Shown: positions 8,299-17,835, numbered from the stretch's first letter. The stretch: 18,453 bases of DNA from Suillus spraguei (GCA_016800925.1 JABCPU010001017.1:1-18453), one strand, 5' to 3'. Program-made: numbers and translations. The notes: generated from the letters alone by a model not told the origin.

Positions 8299-9750
8299 TT
8301 AGAATTCAAGGAACTGATATGTTATAGGGTCAAACCGCCGATGGAGAGGAGGAGGGGCTTCTTCCATGACAAGTCCGGGCATGTCTTCGAGGGTTGGGTG
8401 AGGGAGATTCAAGAAATGACGAGTATCATCCAGTGACGTTGTGTGTGGGATGATCGGTGCCTTGTCGGTGGAGGTAAAATTAAGGTTCAAGGTAGTTGAC
8501 AATGCTCCTCACCTTGATTTCACACCGTTCCAAAGCTTCCCAATCAACGCCTCGGAACCAAGGATGGTGAAGAATGTCTTGTGGTCCGCCTATCATATTA
8601 CCAAGACGTTTACTTCGGTCAGGATGTAAGAACGCTCTGATCAGTTCTTTAGAAAGCCGATCCATAGTGCGTGGCCAATTAATATTGCCTCGAAGGATTT
8701 TCTCGTAGATACCGTAGGCGGTCTCATCAAAGAATGGTGGGTAGCCGACAAGCATCTCGTAACACAAGACACCGCATGCCCACCAATCTGCGGCTTTTCC
8801 GTGACCATCTGACTGGATGATTTCGGGGGCAAGGTACTCAGGCGTACCACAAAGGGTCCAGGTACGGTCATCGACAATCTTTGCAAAACCAAAATCAGTG
8901 AGTCGGAGATAGCCTCGAGAGTCGAGAAGTAGATTTTCGGGCTTGAGATCACGATATATGATGTTAAAGGAGTGTAAATACTGGAGGGCGAGGATGATGT
9001 TAGCGAGATAGAATCGAGTGACGTCGGGAGTGAAACGGCCCGCCCGTCGGAGATGGGTAAACAGTTCACCACCAGGAACATAAGACATCAACATGTAAAT
9101 GTTGAGACTGTCTTGAAAGGTTGCAAACAAATCCACTACGAATGGATGCCGCACACGTGAGAGAATATAACGCTCTGCGTTGACGTGTTCAACCTGGCGG
9201 AGGCGTACGATTTCGGTTTTGCGCAAGACCTTCATTGCAAAAATATTTTGAGACCCTGAATTCGCCGTCTTGAGGCGGACTAAGAGCACTCTCCCAAAAG
9301 TACCGGTACCTGCCAAACCAACAGTAAGGAAGTGGTGATTTTGGAAAGATGCAGACACAAACCGAGGGCACCTTTGACCTCGAAATCGAGCAACCTAAGC
9401 ACACCCCGTCTCTCTACATGAACTGCTTCATCCTCTAACAACCTCGCAGGAGGTTTTGGGGGTGATTTAGGTTGCGGAGCTAGCACAGGAATCTGTGGCT
9501 GCTGCCACATTGGAGTAGAAGTGTTGACGGTAAAGGTGGTGTGTTGAACTTGTTCTGGGAGATAATTTGTTGTGTGTTCGAGTTCTTGCTTATCTTCGTT
9601 GTGGCCAGGAGAGATAGGAGGGGTGATAGGCCCTTGGCCAATCATGGCCTGTGATTCACGAAATAATCGGGCATCAAGTGAGTTGCCAGTTGCACCACTT
9701 GGGGCGGTGAATGAGGTTGAATTGGAGGATTGCATTACAGAATCGTGCAT
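8299..9750 (-). CDS. cAMP-dependent protein kinase (PKA) catalytic subunit
   Basis: This AGC-family Ser/Thr kinase is released from its regulatory subunit by cAMP and controls growth, nutrient sensing, mating and morphogenesis in fungi. Exons are 9750-9363, 9309-8513 and 8460-8299, with introns of 53 and 52 nt, giving 448 aa. Residues 1 to about 115 form a low-complexity Ser/Gln/Pro-rich extension. The kinase domain starts at LLDFEVKGALGTGTFGRV, whose Gly-loop (130-137) is split by intron 1. Then come FAMK (Lys156), the alpha-C Glu175, YRDLKPEN (Asp250), DFG (Asp268), the activation loop WTLCGTPEYLAPEI (Thr281 is the PDK1-type site), DWWACGVLCYEMLVGYPPFF and SKRLG. The C-tail in exon 3 ends PITYQFLEF, a PKA-like FxxF hydrophobic motif at the extreme C-terminus. 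YRD in place of HRD is normal for PKA. Complete, with all catalytic residues present. Orthology to a particular TPK paralogue cannot be set from here. Confidence 0.95.
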
Positions 9751-10733
9751 CCTTTCACTGAAGCACGATATGAAGAACTGGAGGTTAAACGTTATGGCGT
9801 GATAATAGAGCAGGATGATATAAAAGTGACGGACTTAAAAAAACAAAAAGATTGATAATTTCTTTTCCACCCTGCCGGGGGTGTAATCGCGAAAGTTTGA
9901 TAGAGAAAATCGATGTGAGGATACGCTAAATGAATGTTTGAGAGGAGATGGCAAGCTTAGCGAAGCCAAAGGCGTACAGATAGGCCTGGGTAGGCCTCGT
10001 ATTATTAGAAAGGCAGGGAAGGAAGGACGACAAGTGAAGCGTGAGTGCGGTTCTAAGTAGGATATGACGGTTGCTGAGACAGAAGTTCACAGAACTTGAA
10101 TATCCTGACAAGCGTTGCCCCGTCGGTTGCCCCGTGACGTGTAAGCGAGCGAGTGCTCGCTTCAGTCTGGTTTATATTACTTTTGGCCTTTTTGGGTCCT
10201 CAAGCGCTCGTGCCACAACTCACCTTGAAACAAATGAAGCTCTGGACGTCCGGTCGACTGTTCGGACACTTTTCTCTCTCTTTTACCATATAACAGGTAT
10301 GTCTGAATGATCCGTCGAAAACGGTTTATAATTCAGTATCGTGTAATGACAGTGTTGTATGATGGCGTCAGCACTTTAGTTAACTTGAAAACCCTGAACA
10401 TTGTAATGAATAAAACAACAGTCTTCCCATTGGCCGCTTGCTAGTAGGGCCAAGGTAATCCCTGCAAAGTCTTTGGAATTCTATGCAGGGATGTCAACCC
10501 AGTCATAGTAGAAGAGTTCTAGCACAAAGGACTATAAAATATTCTACCTAGGTCAATGCTACGTAGGATGTAGTAGTTGTGACTGTGGTCGGAGAACCTT
10601 TACGATTAGTACTGGGACTAGTAGTAGACCCCTGTGTATTATGAAATACACGTGTTTGACAAAAACTGCACAGCATCACTTCCTTCACGCCCTAGTGTCA
10701 ATAACCCGTTTACTTTTTTTTTATCTATAAGCC
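9751..10733. promoter_or_regulatory. Divergent intergenic region between PKA and TFB3
   Basis: This 983-bp gap is the 5' region of both flanking genes. Elements seen: a TGACGTG half-CRE-like site (10135-10141); a perfect 8-bp inverted repeat AAGCGAGC / GCTCGCTT with a 4-nt loop (10143-10162); ATTGG, an inverted CCAAT box (10431-10435); a 9-bp inverted repeat ATCCCTGCA / TGCAGGGAT (10458-10466 and 10484-10492); and GTGTATT / AATACAC (10634-10651). A T-run precedes the TFB3 start. Short open frames here (for example 10071-10310) lack any family signal. Roles are inferred from motif shape only. Confidence 0.5.
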
Positions 10734-12072
10734 ATGTCAAATCGCGCTAACGTAGGCGGCTGGTTGAAAGGAAAGACCGTCCGGAAAGGTGGTATAACAT
10801 CCAATGCACACACCGCTCGCTCCAGCACACCTCAAGTTCAGAGCACATCTTCCACTCTTTTCAGTGGGGGTGTTAAAGATGCATCAGGGCGAACCACTGA
10901 ATATTTCGTAGGTCGTAGTCTCTATCCGTTGAACCTACTCACTAACACATCACAAGTCTATGGATGACCAATGCCCTGTGTGCAAGTCTGATCGGTACTT
11001 AAACCCCAAGCTCCGTCTTCTGGTCAGCTCCTGTTACCACAAAATGTGTGCATCTAAGTTCGCATAAAAACTCAAGCTGATGCAAATATGCTGTAGGTGC
11101 GAGTCTTGCATCGACCGCTTGTTCACTTTGGGACCCGCCCCGTGTCCTATCTGCCAAAAGATCCTACGAAAACTTGCATTCACCCCGCAGACTTTTGAGG
11201 ATCTTACTGTGGAAAAAGAAATTGCCGTGCGCAGACGAATAGCCAAGGAGTGAGTAAACCTACATTTGTATCAAGGACTGAACTTCATCACGACAGCTAG
11301 ATTCAACAAACGACGCGAGGACTTCATTGATCTCCACTCCTATAATGATTATCTTGAAGAGGTGGAAGATATCAGTGAGTGTTTTATCTTTGACGATGTT
11401 ACAATGTACTCATGCTATTAAGCTTTCAACCTCATCAATGACGTCGACATTCTTGAGACCGAAGCTCGGATACTCGCTCATCGGAGAGAAAACGCAGCTC
11501 TTATAGAACTCAACGTTCAGCGAGAAGAACAATACGCACAAGCTTTGAAGGAACAAGAAGAGTTAGAACGCCAGGAGAAAGAACAACGTGCACTCGAGCT
11601 GCGAAGAGAACAGGAGATAGAGCGTGAGGAACGAGAAACAGCCCAACGCGAGATCATCGATCGCCTCGAGACCAGCACAAAGAGTGCTGCGAAGGTCATC
11701 GCCAAATCTCGCGCCGAAGCCATGAAGAGATCATCTGCTCGTTCTACTACCACAACTGTTCTAAGAAGCAATGCCCAGCTCCTGCGTGCGCGTGCTGCTC
11801 AAAGCACTGTCATTCCAGATCCACCACACGTTCCCTTGCAGGACGATTGGTATGCTTACGAGGATCTCTACACGGCCCGGGATCAGTATGACGATATGTA
11901 CAGTGATGCGGTAAGGAAGGATCGTGAAGGAATCATGAGAGCGGGAGGATATCGGGTCGAGGAAGCTTGGGACAGAGCCCTCAGATGTGCTGTTTCTGGG
12001 TTGGATTTAGCACCTCTTTCAGGTCTTAACACATCACCTGGACGGACTGACAGTGTCGTAGCATCTGCCTGA
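10734..12072 (+). CDS. TFB3: TFIIH / CDK-activating kinase assembly subunit TFB3 (MAT1)
   Basis: This RING-finger subunit holds the Cdk7/Kin28-cyclin H kinase on TFIIH, acting in Pol II initiation and nucleotide excision repair. Exons are 10734-10907, 10957-11045, 11097-11249, 11301-11374 and 11423-12072. The four introns are 48-51 nt, all GT...AG, and the product is 379 aa. The C3HC4 RING lies at residues 64-107: CPVC (64, 67), CYH (84, 86), CESC (89, 92) and CPIC (104, 107), with FTLGPAPCPICQKILRK as the family signature. FNKRREDFIDLHSYNDYLEE and VEDITFNLINDVDI follow. Then comes a long Glu/Gln/Arg-rich coiled coil (about residues 190-250), then REIIDRLETSTKSA. The N-terminal 58 residues are an extension encoded by exon 1. 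An internal ATG at 10960 (MDDQCPVC) would mimic the shorter yeast and animal start, but exon 1 is cleanly open and spliced in phase, so I favour 10734. The protein is longer than yeast Tfb3 (321 aa). Confidence 0.94.
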
Positions 12073-12460
12073 CATTTGCAGCGTTTGTTCCGCATTGATG
12101 TATCAAGTTAACTATGGCAATTCTGACATCACATCCCAGAAGAAAGACATCTCGTCATCCCTTGTCATTTCACCACTCTTTTCACATATCTACTCTTATC
12201 CTGCGCCCTTTATTGTTAGTGGCGCAGAAGGCCACGCTTCAAAAACAATCATCGCGTCAATATGGCGCATGAAAGGCAGCGCAGCACCTGCGTAAGCTAG
12301 GTGGCTTTCGAAAACTATCAAGTCAGGAAGGAACATCTCTTTTTTTATCAGCCAAGGACGAAAGGAACGGCAGTGATTCACTCGGAGAAAAATGTTTATG
12401 AAGGCTGCACGAGGGTTCATGTCTCGGGGCTTAAATTTATGGATCGATCATTATCGTGAC
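12073..12460. other. Gene-poor sequence downstream of TFB3
   Basis: About 390 bp beginning with the TFB3 3' flank. Short open frames on both strands show no family resemblance. Nothing else was seen. Confidence 0.4.
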
Positions 12461-12952
12461 CTACAAATTTTCTAGCGTTCCTCCCCGTGCTTGTCGTTGA
12501 TGTCCATCTCCTGTAATTTCGGCCAGGGGGGAGACCCAGAGAGTTTTAAGACATAGCGTGAGTCCACTTGCTTTCCAACTGCGTTCTTGAAATAACTGAC
12601 TTATTTCGGAGCGTCTAGACATACTGGTCTCCCAAGTACATATCCATATATTTTCGATGGACATCAAACTCAACTTGTCAAGTTCATCTTTTGATGTGGA
12701 ATCATGGATTAAACATGAAACGAGACCGATGACACAAGTGAACGGCAAAAAAACCATCTGATTTGGCAATAATCCTTTGGTCGGCGTTTGGCTGGAATGC
12801 ATTAAGTATGTCCTATCTAGGTTCTTGACTATGTTCAAGCCGAGAGGTACGCAGTACCTCGTTAAATCACTGGAATATTCAAGTCGACATTTACTGATGG
12901 TGACCACAAGGATGCATGGCACGTGATTACCATGCGATACCAGCATGCACAT
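12461..12952 (-). pseudogene. F-box/LRR-like protein fragment
   Basis: A 163-codon open frame whose second half (DELDKLSLMSIENIWICTWE, then SEISQLFQERSWKASGLTLC and LKTLWVSPLAEIT) resembles the LRR-like region of the large agaric F-box family, where S.L...L...W....ISQLF.RS...L..L is common. No F-box itself is visible upstream on this strand and no intron joins it to further exons. Most likely a truncated relic of that expanded family. The resemblance is from memory of the family pattern, so confidence is low. Confidence 0.3.
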
Positions 12953-14486
12953 AAGTGAAACGATTGCATGTAGCTTAGATGATACATGCTACATCGAGCT
13001 TTCCCGCCAATCCTGCACGAATCCAGTTATTCATCTTGGGTAGAAGCTTGCTGGTATACAATCTACTCACTGTTCCGGTTTTCTGCCCATGAACCTAGTA
13101 AGTTCATAAACCTGTCTCTCAGTAGGGAGCAAATGATAAATGCCAGGTCGGTCGGTGAAGATGTACAACACGTAAACGAATTCGTATTCTGCTGGAACTA
13201 TCTGTCCGCAGTGCCCCGGACTGGACTCAGACTTTGTCGCAGTAGTATCGCCAAAGTGGCCATTCCCCAGACGTCCCCAGACTTCCAGGTCCTGCCGAAT
13301 CCGAAAATATGAATATCGTTGAGCGGTTGCTCTCGGTTGTGAATTGTATTATTCTGGTGGAGAATGAAGACGATCGGATATCGTTAAGTGGCTGCTTTCA
13401 GTCTTGAATTGTATTCAGCAGGTGTTGGCAATTACATTTCAGGCGTCGCCGAACAAAGTTGATATGGGTATTGTCGAGCTGTTATGAAGGGGATTCCTGC
13501 CCATGGGGTGCTGTACCGCCATACCGCATGCTATTGGTCATACAATCTGTGACGTGTGGCTATCGGACTGGTTAGCCAGTTCAAGCTTTTGGGTGTCCTC
13601 AAACCGAGACTGCTCCTTAGCACGCAACCGAGTGCACCCCGTACTGTTGCTTCGTGGCCCTCGAGCGATATGAAGAACAACACGATGAGCTTAATAAGCC
13701 GAACCGTGACAACTGACTCAGGAGCCACGCATAAGAGTCCCTCCCTTCGCTTGACCAATGGCAACAAAATGTCGCGTGGACAAATCCCGAGATACCCATC
13801 GTCTTTCCCGAATTAGCGTCACCAAAGTAGAGACACGGATTTGATGAGAATAACTGAGGAGTACTACATAGCGCGGCCTGATGGAGTTCGGTGGCCTCAT
13901 CAAAGCCAGACAGAATGCTGGAGTCCGTCAACTGAGCATTGTGTTTGCTGAGATTGGTGAGCGGACCTGCGTGAAATAGGCAGCGATGATTGAGGACATG
14001 AGAGCGTTCTGTGAAGAACAAGCTATGCGAACGGTCGGTGAAGATCGATTGATGGCAGGCTTACAAAAGCTTACAGTCAAAAGTGAAGTGAACCTGTGCC
14101 CAAATCCTGCAGACGTCGGCCGACTCGGAGCATCGCGGATAGACTAAGTGGACGCCGGGATGGTAGTAGTCACGCAGACGCTGAAGGGAAAGGGATCTAC
14201 CGGTGAGTAGATTAGTGATGGCCAAGATGATAGGACTCGAAAGAAAGGAAGCGAAAACCAAGAAGCTCTGGGACTGGTAGCATGCGTACTAGGTATCGCG
14301 ATCGTATCGCCAACAATGCGAGCGTCTCAAAAGAGGTACGAGGTGTCCAGACTTAGAGGACCAAAAGAGAGGTGTGGCTGCAGGGCATTTTAGGTTACTA
14401 ATTAGTAGACTCGGCGGCGAGCCTGCCACTAGCCTAATAGAGTGTCGCCATCAAACAGCAAACAACATAAAACTACTATCTAACAG
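12953..14486. other. Gene-poor stretch with short open frames and a small tandem duplication
   Basis: About 1.5 kb. Open frames occur on both strands (for example 13617-14021 minus, 13556-13816 plus, 14061-14261 minus). None continues through plausible splice sites into a recognisable protein. Third-position usage shows no consistent preference. A two-copy diverged tandem repeat is annotated separately. Confidence 0.4.
13313..13415. repeat. Two-copy diverged direct repeat, 65-bp spacing
   Basis: Copy 1 (13313-13350) and copy 2 (13378-13415) are each 38 bp, starting ATATCGTT and ending TTGTATT, with several substitutions such as GAGCGG against AAGTGG. A looser third echo (GTATTGTCGAGCTGTTATG) may lie near 13467. 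Confidence 0.6.
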
Positions 14487-15221
14487 ACCTTAATTGACTC
14501 GTCCTTTACTTCTCCTCAAACATCATGCCAGTGCCCACCTCGGTCAATATTCGATATCGTTTTCAGTGCAGTACAGCAGCTTGTTCCACCGCTTGCGGCG
14601 CAGTTACGCGCCTTGCCAAGGTCTGCCTCATTCAGGGCCGCCGGGTTGGCAGGGCCTGAGCGGGCTACTTATGCAGCAACGGACTTCAACACTATTAGGA
14701 ATGTCGCAACAGCATTTAATCTCCAGTGGAAAGACGGAGACCTGAGCCCTCCTCATCTCTGGGCCATTGAAGAAGAGGTGCCAAATGGCAGGCCATCTAA
14801 CGAGACCATGACCTCCGCTGATATTGGTAAGTATACTAGTAGTTCCTTTCAGTGAGTCTGATCTCTGATACTCAACTCGAACTTACAGGACCATTGTTAT
14901 CTCTTCACAAAGAACTCTTTTCGCGAGACAGTGAAGTCATTTGCCGAACAGCGATAGATCTTGTTATTCTAGGGGTATTCTCAATTCTGGTAGGTTTCTC
15001 TCCAAAAATATCTCACATCTTGTATCAATTTCGATATCTTGACAGAGACTCTCGGAGACTGCCGCACAATCACCGACTCAGAACTATGGGAGGTTGGCTT
15101 CACCCACCCGCTGATATCTTCTACCTTCCACAATAAAATCATCCGAGGTCGTGTTGACCACGGAATTGGCCATGTGCTCCCCAACATATTTCCTCCCGAT
15201 GCCCACCGACAACGTTTTTAA
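14487..15221 (+). CDS. Unrecognised spliced coding segment, 5' end unclear
   Basis: I do not recognise the protein. A reading frame opens after an acceptor-like CTATCTAACAG (ends 14486) and runs to 14826. There a strong donor (GTAAGTATAC) and acceptor (CTTACAG, ends 14888) lead in phase to 14889. A second intron starts at about 14990 (GTAGGT) or 14994 and ends at 15047 or 15045; either pairing keeps phase. The frame closes at TAA 15219-15221. Peptide landmarks are RATYAATDFNTIRNVATAFN, DLSPPHLWAIEEEVPNG, PLLSLHKELFSRDSEVICRT, DSELWEVGFTHPLISSTFHN and VDHGIGHVLPNIFPPDAHRQ. No in-frame ATG starts it: the ATG at 14525 is in another frame. A protein-like continuation (NHLFSLLKLKGRHCSYCTTS) follows 15221 one frame over. 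This may be a truncated or frameshifted pseudogene, or the later exons of a real gene. Confidence 0.35.
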
Positions 15222-15527
15222 TCACTTGTTCTCCTTGTTGAAGCTAAAAGGACGGCACTGTAGCTACTGCACTACCTCAATCATGTTTATCCATCCGTCA
15301 GCTGCGAGAAGCACGTGGAAGAGCCAACACATCAGTGTATGGCGTCACATCCGACATGGGTTTTCGTCACAATCACCCATTCGGGACTCATCAAGATCAG
15401 CAGATTCCTTTCTCGCCTCTCGCGAAGGCATGTCTTGGAATGTCTGAGATATATGGTCGAGGTCGCGATGTCAATGTCGCCAAACACAACACCAGAGATA
15501 GGTAGTACAGTTGAGGGGTAAGGCGAC
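15222..15527 (+). pseudogene. Out-of-frame continuation of the unrecognised coding segment
   Basis: Directly after the stop at 15221 a different frame reads FNHLFSLLKLKGRHCSYCTTSI and onward from about 15219. A third frame is open from about 15300 to 15521 (SCEKHVEEPTHQCMASHPTW, then RHVLECLRYMVEV). The changes of frame beside T-runs suggest decay. Function unknown. Confidence 0.25.
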
Positions 15528-15610
15528 CTCTGATTAATGTCCCAGCTAGCATCACTGACATCTATGTCGGACATAGATGTCAGTGATGCCAGCTTGGACA
15601 TTAATCAGAG
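15528..15610. repeat. 83-bp near-perfect palindrome (41-bp arms, 1-nt centre)
   Basis: Left arm 15528-15568, centre G at 15569, right arm 15570-15610. The arms match as inverted repeats with only two mismatches. The outer ends are CTCTGATTAATG and CATTAATCAGAG. Transcribed, it would fold into a long hairpin; as DNA it could extrude a cruciform. It lies just past the decayed coding segment, with no transposase nearby, so a MITE-like or fold-back element is possible but unproven. Confidence 0.9.
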
Positions 15611-16176
15611 TCGTAAGATTGACGATTCAAATAATTCTAAGATTGAGTAAATTCGTAGTTGGTCTGTTCAAATTTGTACATTTAGTGTCTTTGGGGTGTG
15701 CAGCTTCGTCGGCTACCTGCAACTCGTCATTTGCCGTGCCAGTCACCAAGAACCAGACGCGATGCGAGCACTATCTAGTGTGAACAGGACTGAGTTAACC
15801 GCTAGAGTGTGGCCCTGCTGAGGCTCACCCAATGACTGTCCCGTCGCTGCACCCCACAGTGTTATCCGCCGAACCAGACGCGATGCGAGTACCATCTGGT
15901 GAGAACGAGATTGACGAAACCATTAAGTGTGCCCCGTAAGGGATCACCGACTGGGGATAAGGCAGAATAGGGTTTTTTGATGTATCCGCATGTAAGCGCG
16001 CCTACTTGAAGAGTTCATTGGCTTTTGCAGCCAACATTGCAAGATATGGGTTGCCCCGAAAATTGATAGCTCTTTCAGCTCCTCAGACACGAAGGCGTGA
16101 ATGTCGCGTTGAATAGCGTCTCGATATTAGGGAGCAGGCAAGAGGTCATAGAATCCGGAAGTTGGAAGGGAGTTAG
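15611..16176. other. Gene-poor stretch containing an 81-bp direct repeat
   Basis: About 570 bp with no recognisable coding sequence. It contains two copies of a GC-rich motif annotated separately. Confidence 0.4.
15750..15950. repeat. Two-copy direct repeat, 121-bp spacing
   Basis: Copy 1 (15750-15831) and copy 2 (15871-15950) both open with GAACCAGACGCGATGCGAG and then diverge. Shared later blocks include ATCT.GTG.GAAC, AGTGTG..CC and a final TCACC. The copies are roughly 75 percent similar by eye, with small indels. No coding frame is kept between them. Confidence 0.7.
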
Positions 16177-16432
16177 GTGATTTGGGGAAGCCCCCTCGTT
16201 CAACTACTACATTCGGGCAATGATCTCCCTGTTCTTCTCGCACTGCACCGCGATTGCAATCGTTGTCGGGCACATGGTGAGTGTCGTATCGACATGGCAG
16301 TCCTTCGCAATGGCTTACGGATCCAGAATTTCGAGACCGCTCGTAGCTTTCTGCAAGACTTTAGCGCAAGTACTGCGTGAGGAGTTGATAGAGACGTTTG
16401 CTGAAGAACCCACTTGTCAGAGAGCTGTGTGA
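16177..16432 (+). other. Short open frames, unrecognised
   Basis: Two overlapping frames of about 67-70 codons are open here. One reads FNYYIRAMISLFFSHCTAIA with a hydrophobic start; the other reads LRNGLRIQNFETARSFLQDF. Neither belongs to a family I know, and no convincing start or splice context was found. They may be remnants of a former gene. Confidence 0.15.
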
Positions 16433-16485
16433 AGGACCTGCTGAATTATCCGAAGTACTCTGCATTCATGACGGTTTCTTCTTGA

Positions 16486-16689
16486 ATCAATCAGTTACAG
16501 ACAAATGGACGGCGCAAGACAGAGTGCAACATCGGAAAGCACAGCGTCATCGCTGAGGTCGGCGACTGTGGTGACTGGGCGTGCTATGTCAAAAGTTGCA
16601 AAAAAGATATGAAAGTGTTGGTATCTTTTCTCTCCTGCTCAGAGATGGCTGTCAAGATTGCAGGCTCACCTCGTTGGTTGAAACGTTGA
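16486..16689 (+). other. Cys-containing open frame after an acceptor-like site
   Basis: A stop-free frame without an ATG start runs from 16486 to the TGA at 16687-16689. A CAATCAGTTACAG acceptor-like sequence ends at 16500. The peptide from 16501 includes ECNIGKHSVIAEVGDCGDWA, then CYVKSCKKDM and LSCSEMAVKIAGSPRWLKR. It could be a terminal exon of a lost gene. Family unknown. Confidence 0.2.
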
Positions 16690-17027
16690 TGCATGATGCA
16701 GGACCAAAGCACTGCCGCTTACATGAAGTTTTAGCGAACTGACATGGAAGGCGAAACCTATGTCAGAAGCGTCCAGCACTGCGCCATCGAGTCTGACCAC
16801 CTTCTTAGTACCTGCTGCAGGCTCTCGCCTCTCTATGGTGAGAGTCTGTTGACTGTACCAGAGGGAGGCTAGTAGAGCGGGAAAGTAGCAGTTCCGAGCC
16901 TGTGAAAGCTCTCGTCAGCTGCCACTATACCCTTACACTCGTACATCTCGTTCCGTTTAGGATGACTACTACTGAACAATGGGAGTAAATGGTCTGTGCG
17001 ACACTGCAACTGCAACGGCTCTAGGGC
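16690..17027. other. No recognisable gene
   Basis: About 340 bp upstream of the DUF6589-like fragment. A small hairpin-like block (CTCTCGCC...GGTGAGAG) lies near 16824-16847. Nothing else was seen. Confidence 0.35.
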
Positions 17028-17312
17028 CAGCCAGAGTCGGGGCAGGCCCAAAAAGGCAAACTCGAGAAGATGTTCGACCGCTTATTTGCAGACTCGTGGG
17101 GTCGAGCTCGGATACTAGACTGGTTCCGTCCCTATGCAATTGCTTATGTATCGGATACTGTCAGTAACGAGATGGATACGGTGAAGGAGGCTCTTTATAG
17201 GACACCCTACTCCATAACTCCAAAGTTTCTGTCGACATGGAACCTCAATTCAACCATGCAAAATGTTGTTGTGCCGAAAGCACCTGTCCTATACCATATC
17301 CTTCGCCGTTGA
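17028..17312 (+). pseudogene. DUF6589-like N-terminal fragment (copy 1)
   Basis: The open frame runs from just after a TAG (17022-17024) to the TGA at 17310-17312. It includes QKGKLEKMFDRLFADSWGRA, then YVSDTVSNEMDTVKEALYRT and ITPKFLSTWNLNSTMQNVVV, ending KAPVLYHILRR. The order (E.D.VK.AL, IT..FL..W.., V...AP.L..IL) resembles the N-terminal region of DUF6589-type proteins, a large repeat-like family in agarics whose full members run for hundreds of residues. Here it stops abruptly, so it is a truncated relic. The family call is from memory and tentative. Confidence 0.35.
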
Positions 17313-17442
17313 CATTAGACAATCAAGCATGCTCGTAGCATCTTTTTGTCGTTATTATTGAGTATAATCGATAGAGAGTCGTTCTTTGATTAAATCAAGC
17401 GCAAAACGATCCAGTGCATCAAGAGAAGCATTGTGAATGGCT
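17028..17442 (+). repeat. Segmental direct duplication, copy 1
   Basis: This block of about 415 bp recurs about 810 bp downstream. The copies share a long nearly identical run, including GCAATTGCTTATGTATCGGA, AAAGCACCTGTCCTATACCA, GACAATCAAGCATGCTCGTA and GTCGTTATTATTGAGT, and end at AATGGCT. Copy 1 is the more complete and keeps an open frame. Confidence 0.9.
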
Positions 17443-17835
17443 GGTCAACAGTCTACTCGGCAGCGTAGTCAGCCAATTATGTAAAACAAGGTCGTGTAAT
17501 GTCCTGTAGTTAGATGTATATTTTTTATATAAAAAAACACAAAAACACACCTTATAAGAGCTCCTCGTCGTCGACGATGAGCGCGAGTGTGGCAGCATCG
17601 TGCGAAGTTGTGTGCTATGATGTTACCCAAAAGGGTGACACAAATGGTACTGGCGCGCACCGCCGGTGCTAAAGGTTTTATTAAGCGGCCAGAACCTTAC
17701 GGTAAGGCCACTTTACTAACTTGGATATGTGGGAAGTATAGGTACTTACGATCCTGGACCCTTCGGAACTCGATTTTGCCTACAATCGCGACTGAATTTA
17801 CAACCGTTCTAGGCAGGAGAAGGAGAGTTCTATGG
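17443..17835. other. Spacer between the duplicated blocks
   Basis: About 390 bp not shared with the copies. It contains an AT-rich, partly palindromic run (TATATTTTTTATATAAAAAAA, about 17516-17537, given here only as a description of composition). No coding signal was recognised. Confidence 0.4.

Noticed and set aside
10071..10310. 79-codon plus-strand open frame between PKA and TFB3
   Set aside because: No recognisable motif or splice context; it lies in the divergent promoter region.
11517..11771. Minus-strand Ser/Arg-rich open frame
   Set aside because: It is antisense to the TFB3 coiled coil.
13798..13830. Walker A-like GDANSGKT in a minus-strand open frame
   Set aside because: It fits GxxxxGKT by pattern, but there is no Walker B or other NTPase motif and the surrounding frame has no family resemblance.
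15528..15610. CRISPR or terminator interpretation of the palindrome
   Set aside because: The organism is eukaryotic, there is only one unit and the arms are far longer than a terminator stem.
17469..17660. Minus-strand 63-codon open frame in the spacer
   Set aside because: It is built largely on a low-complexity AT-rich run and has no family pattern.
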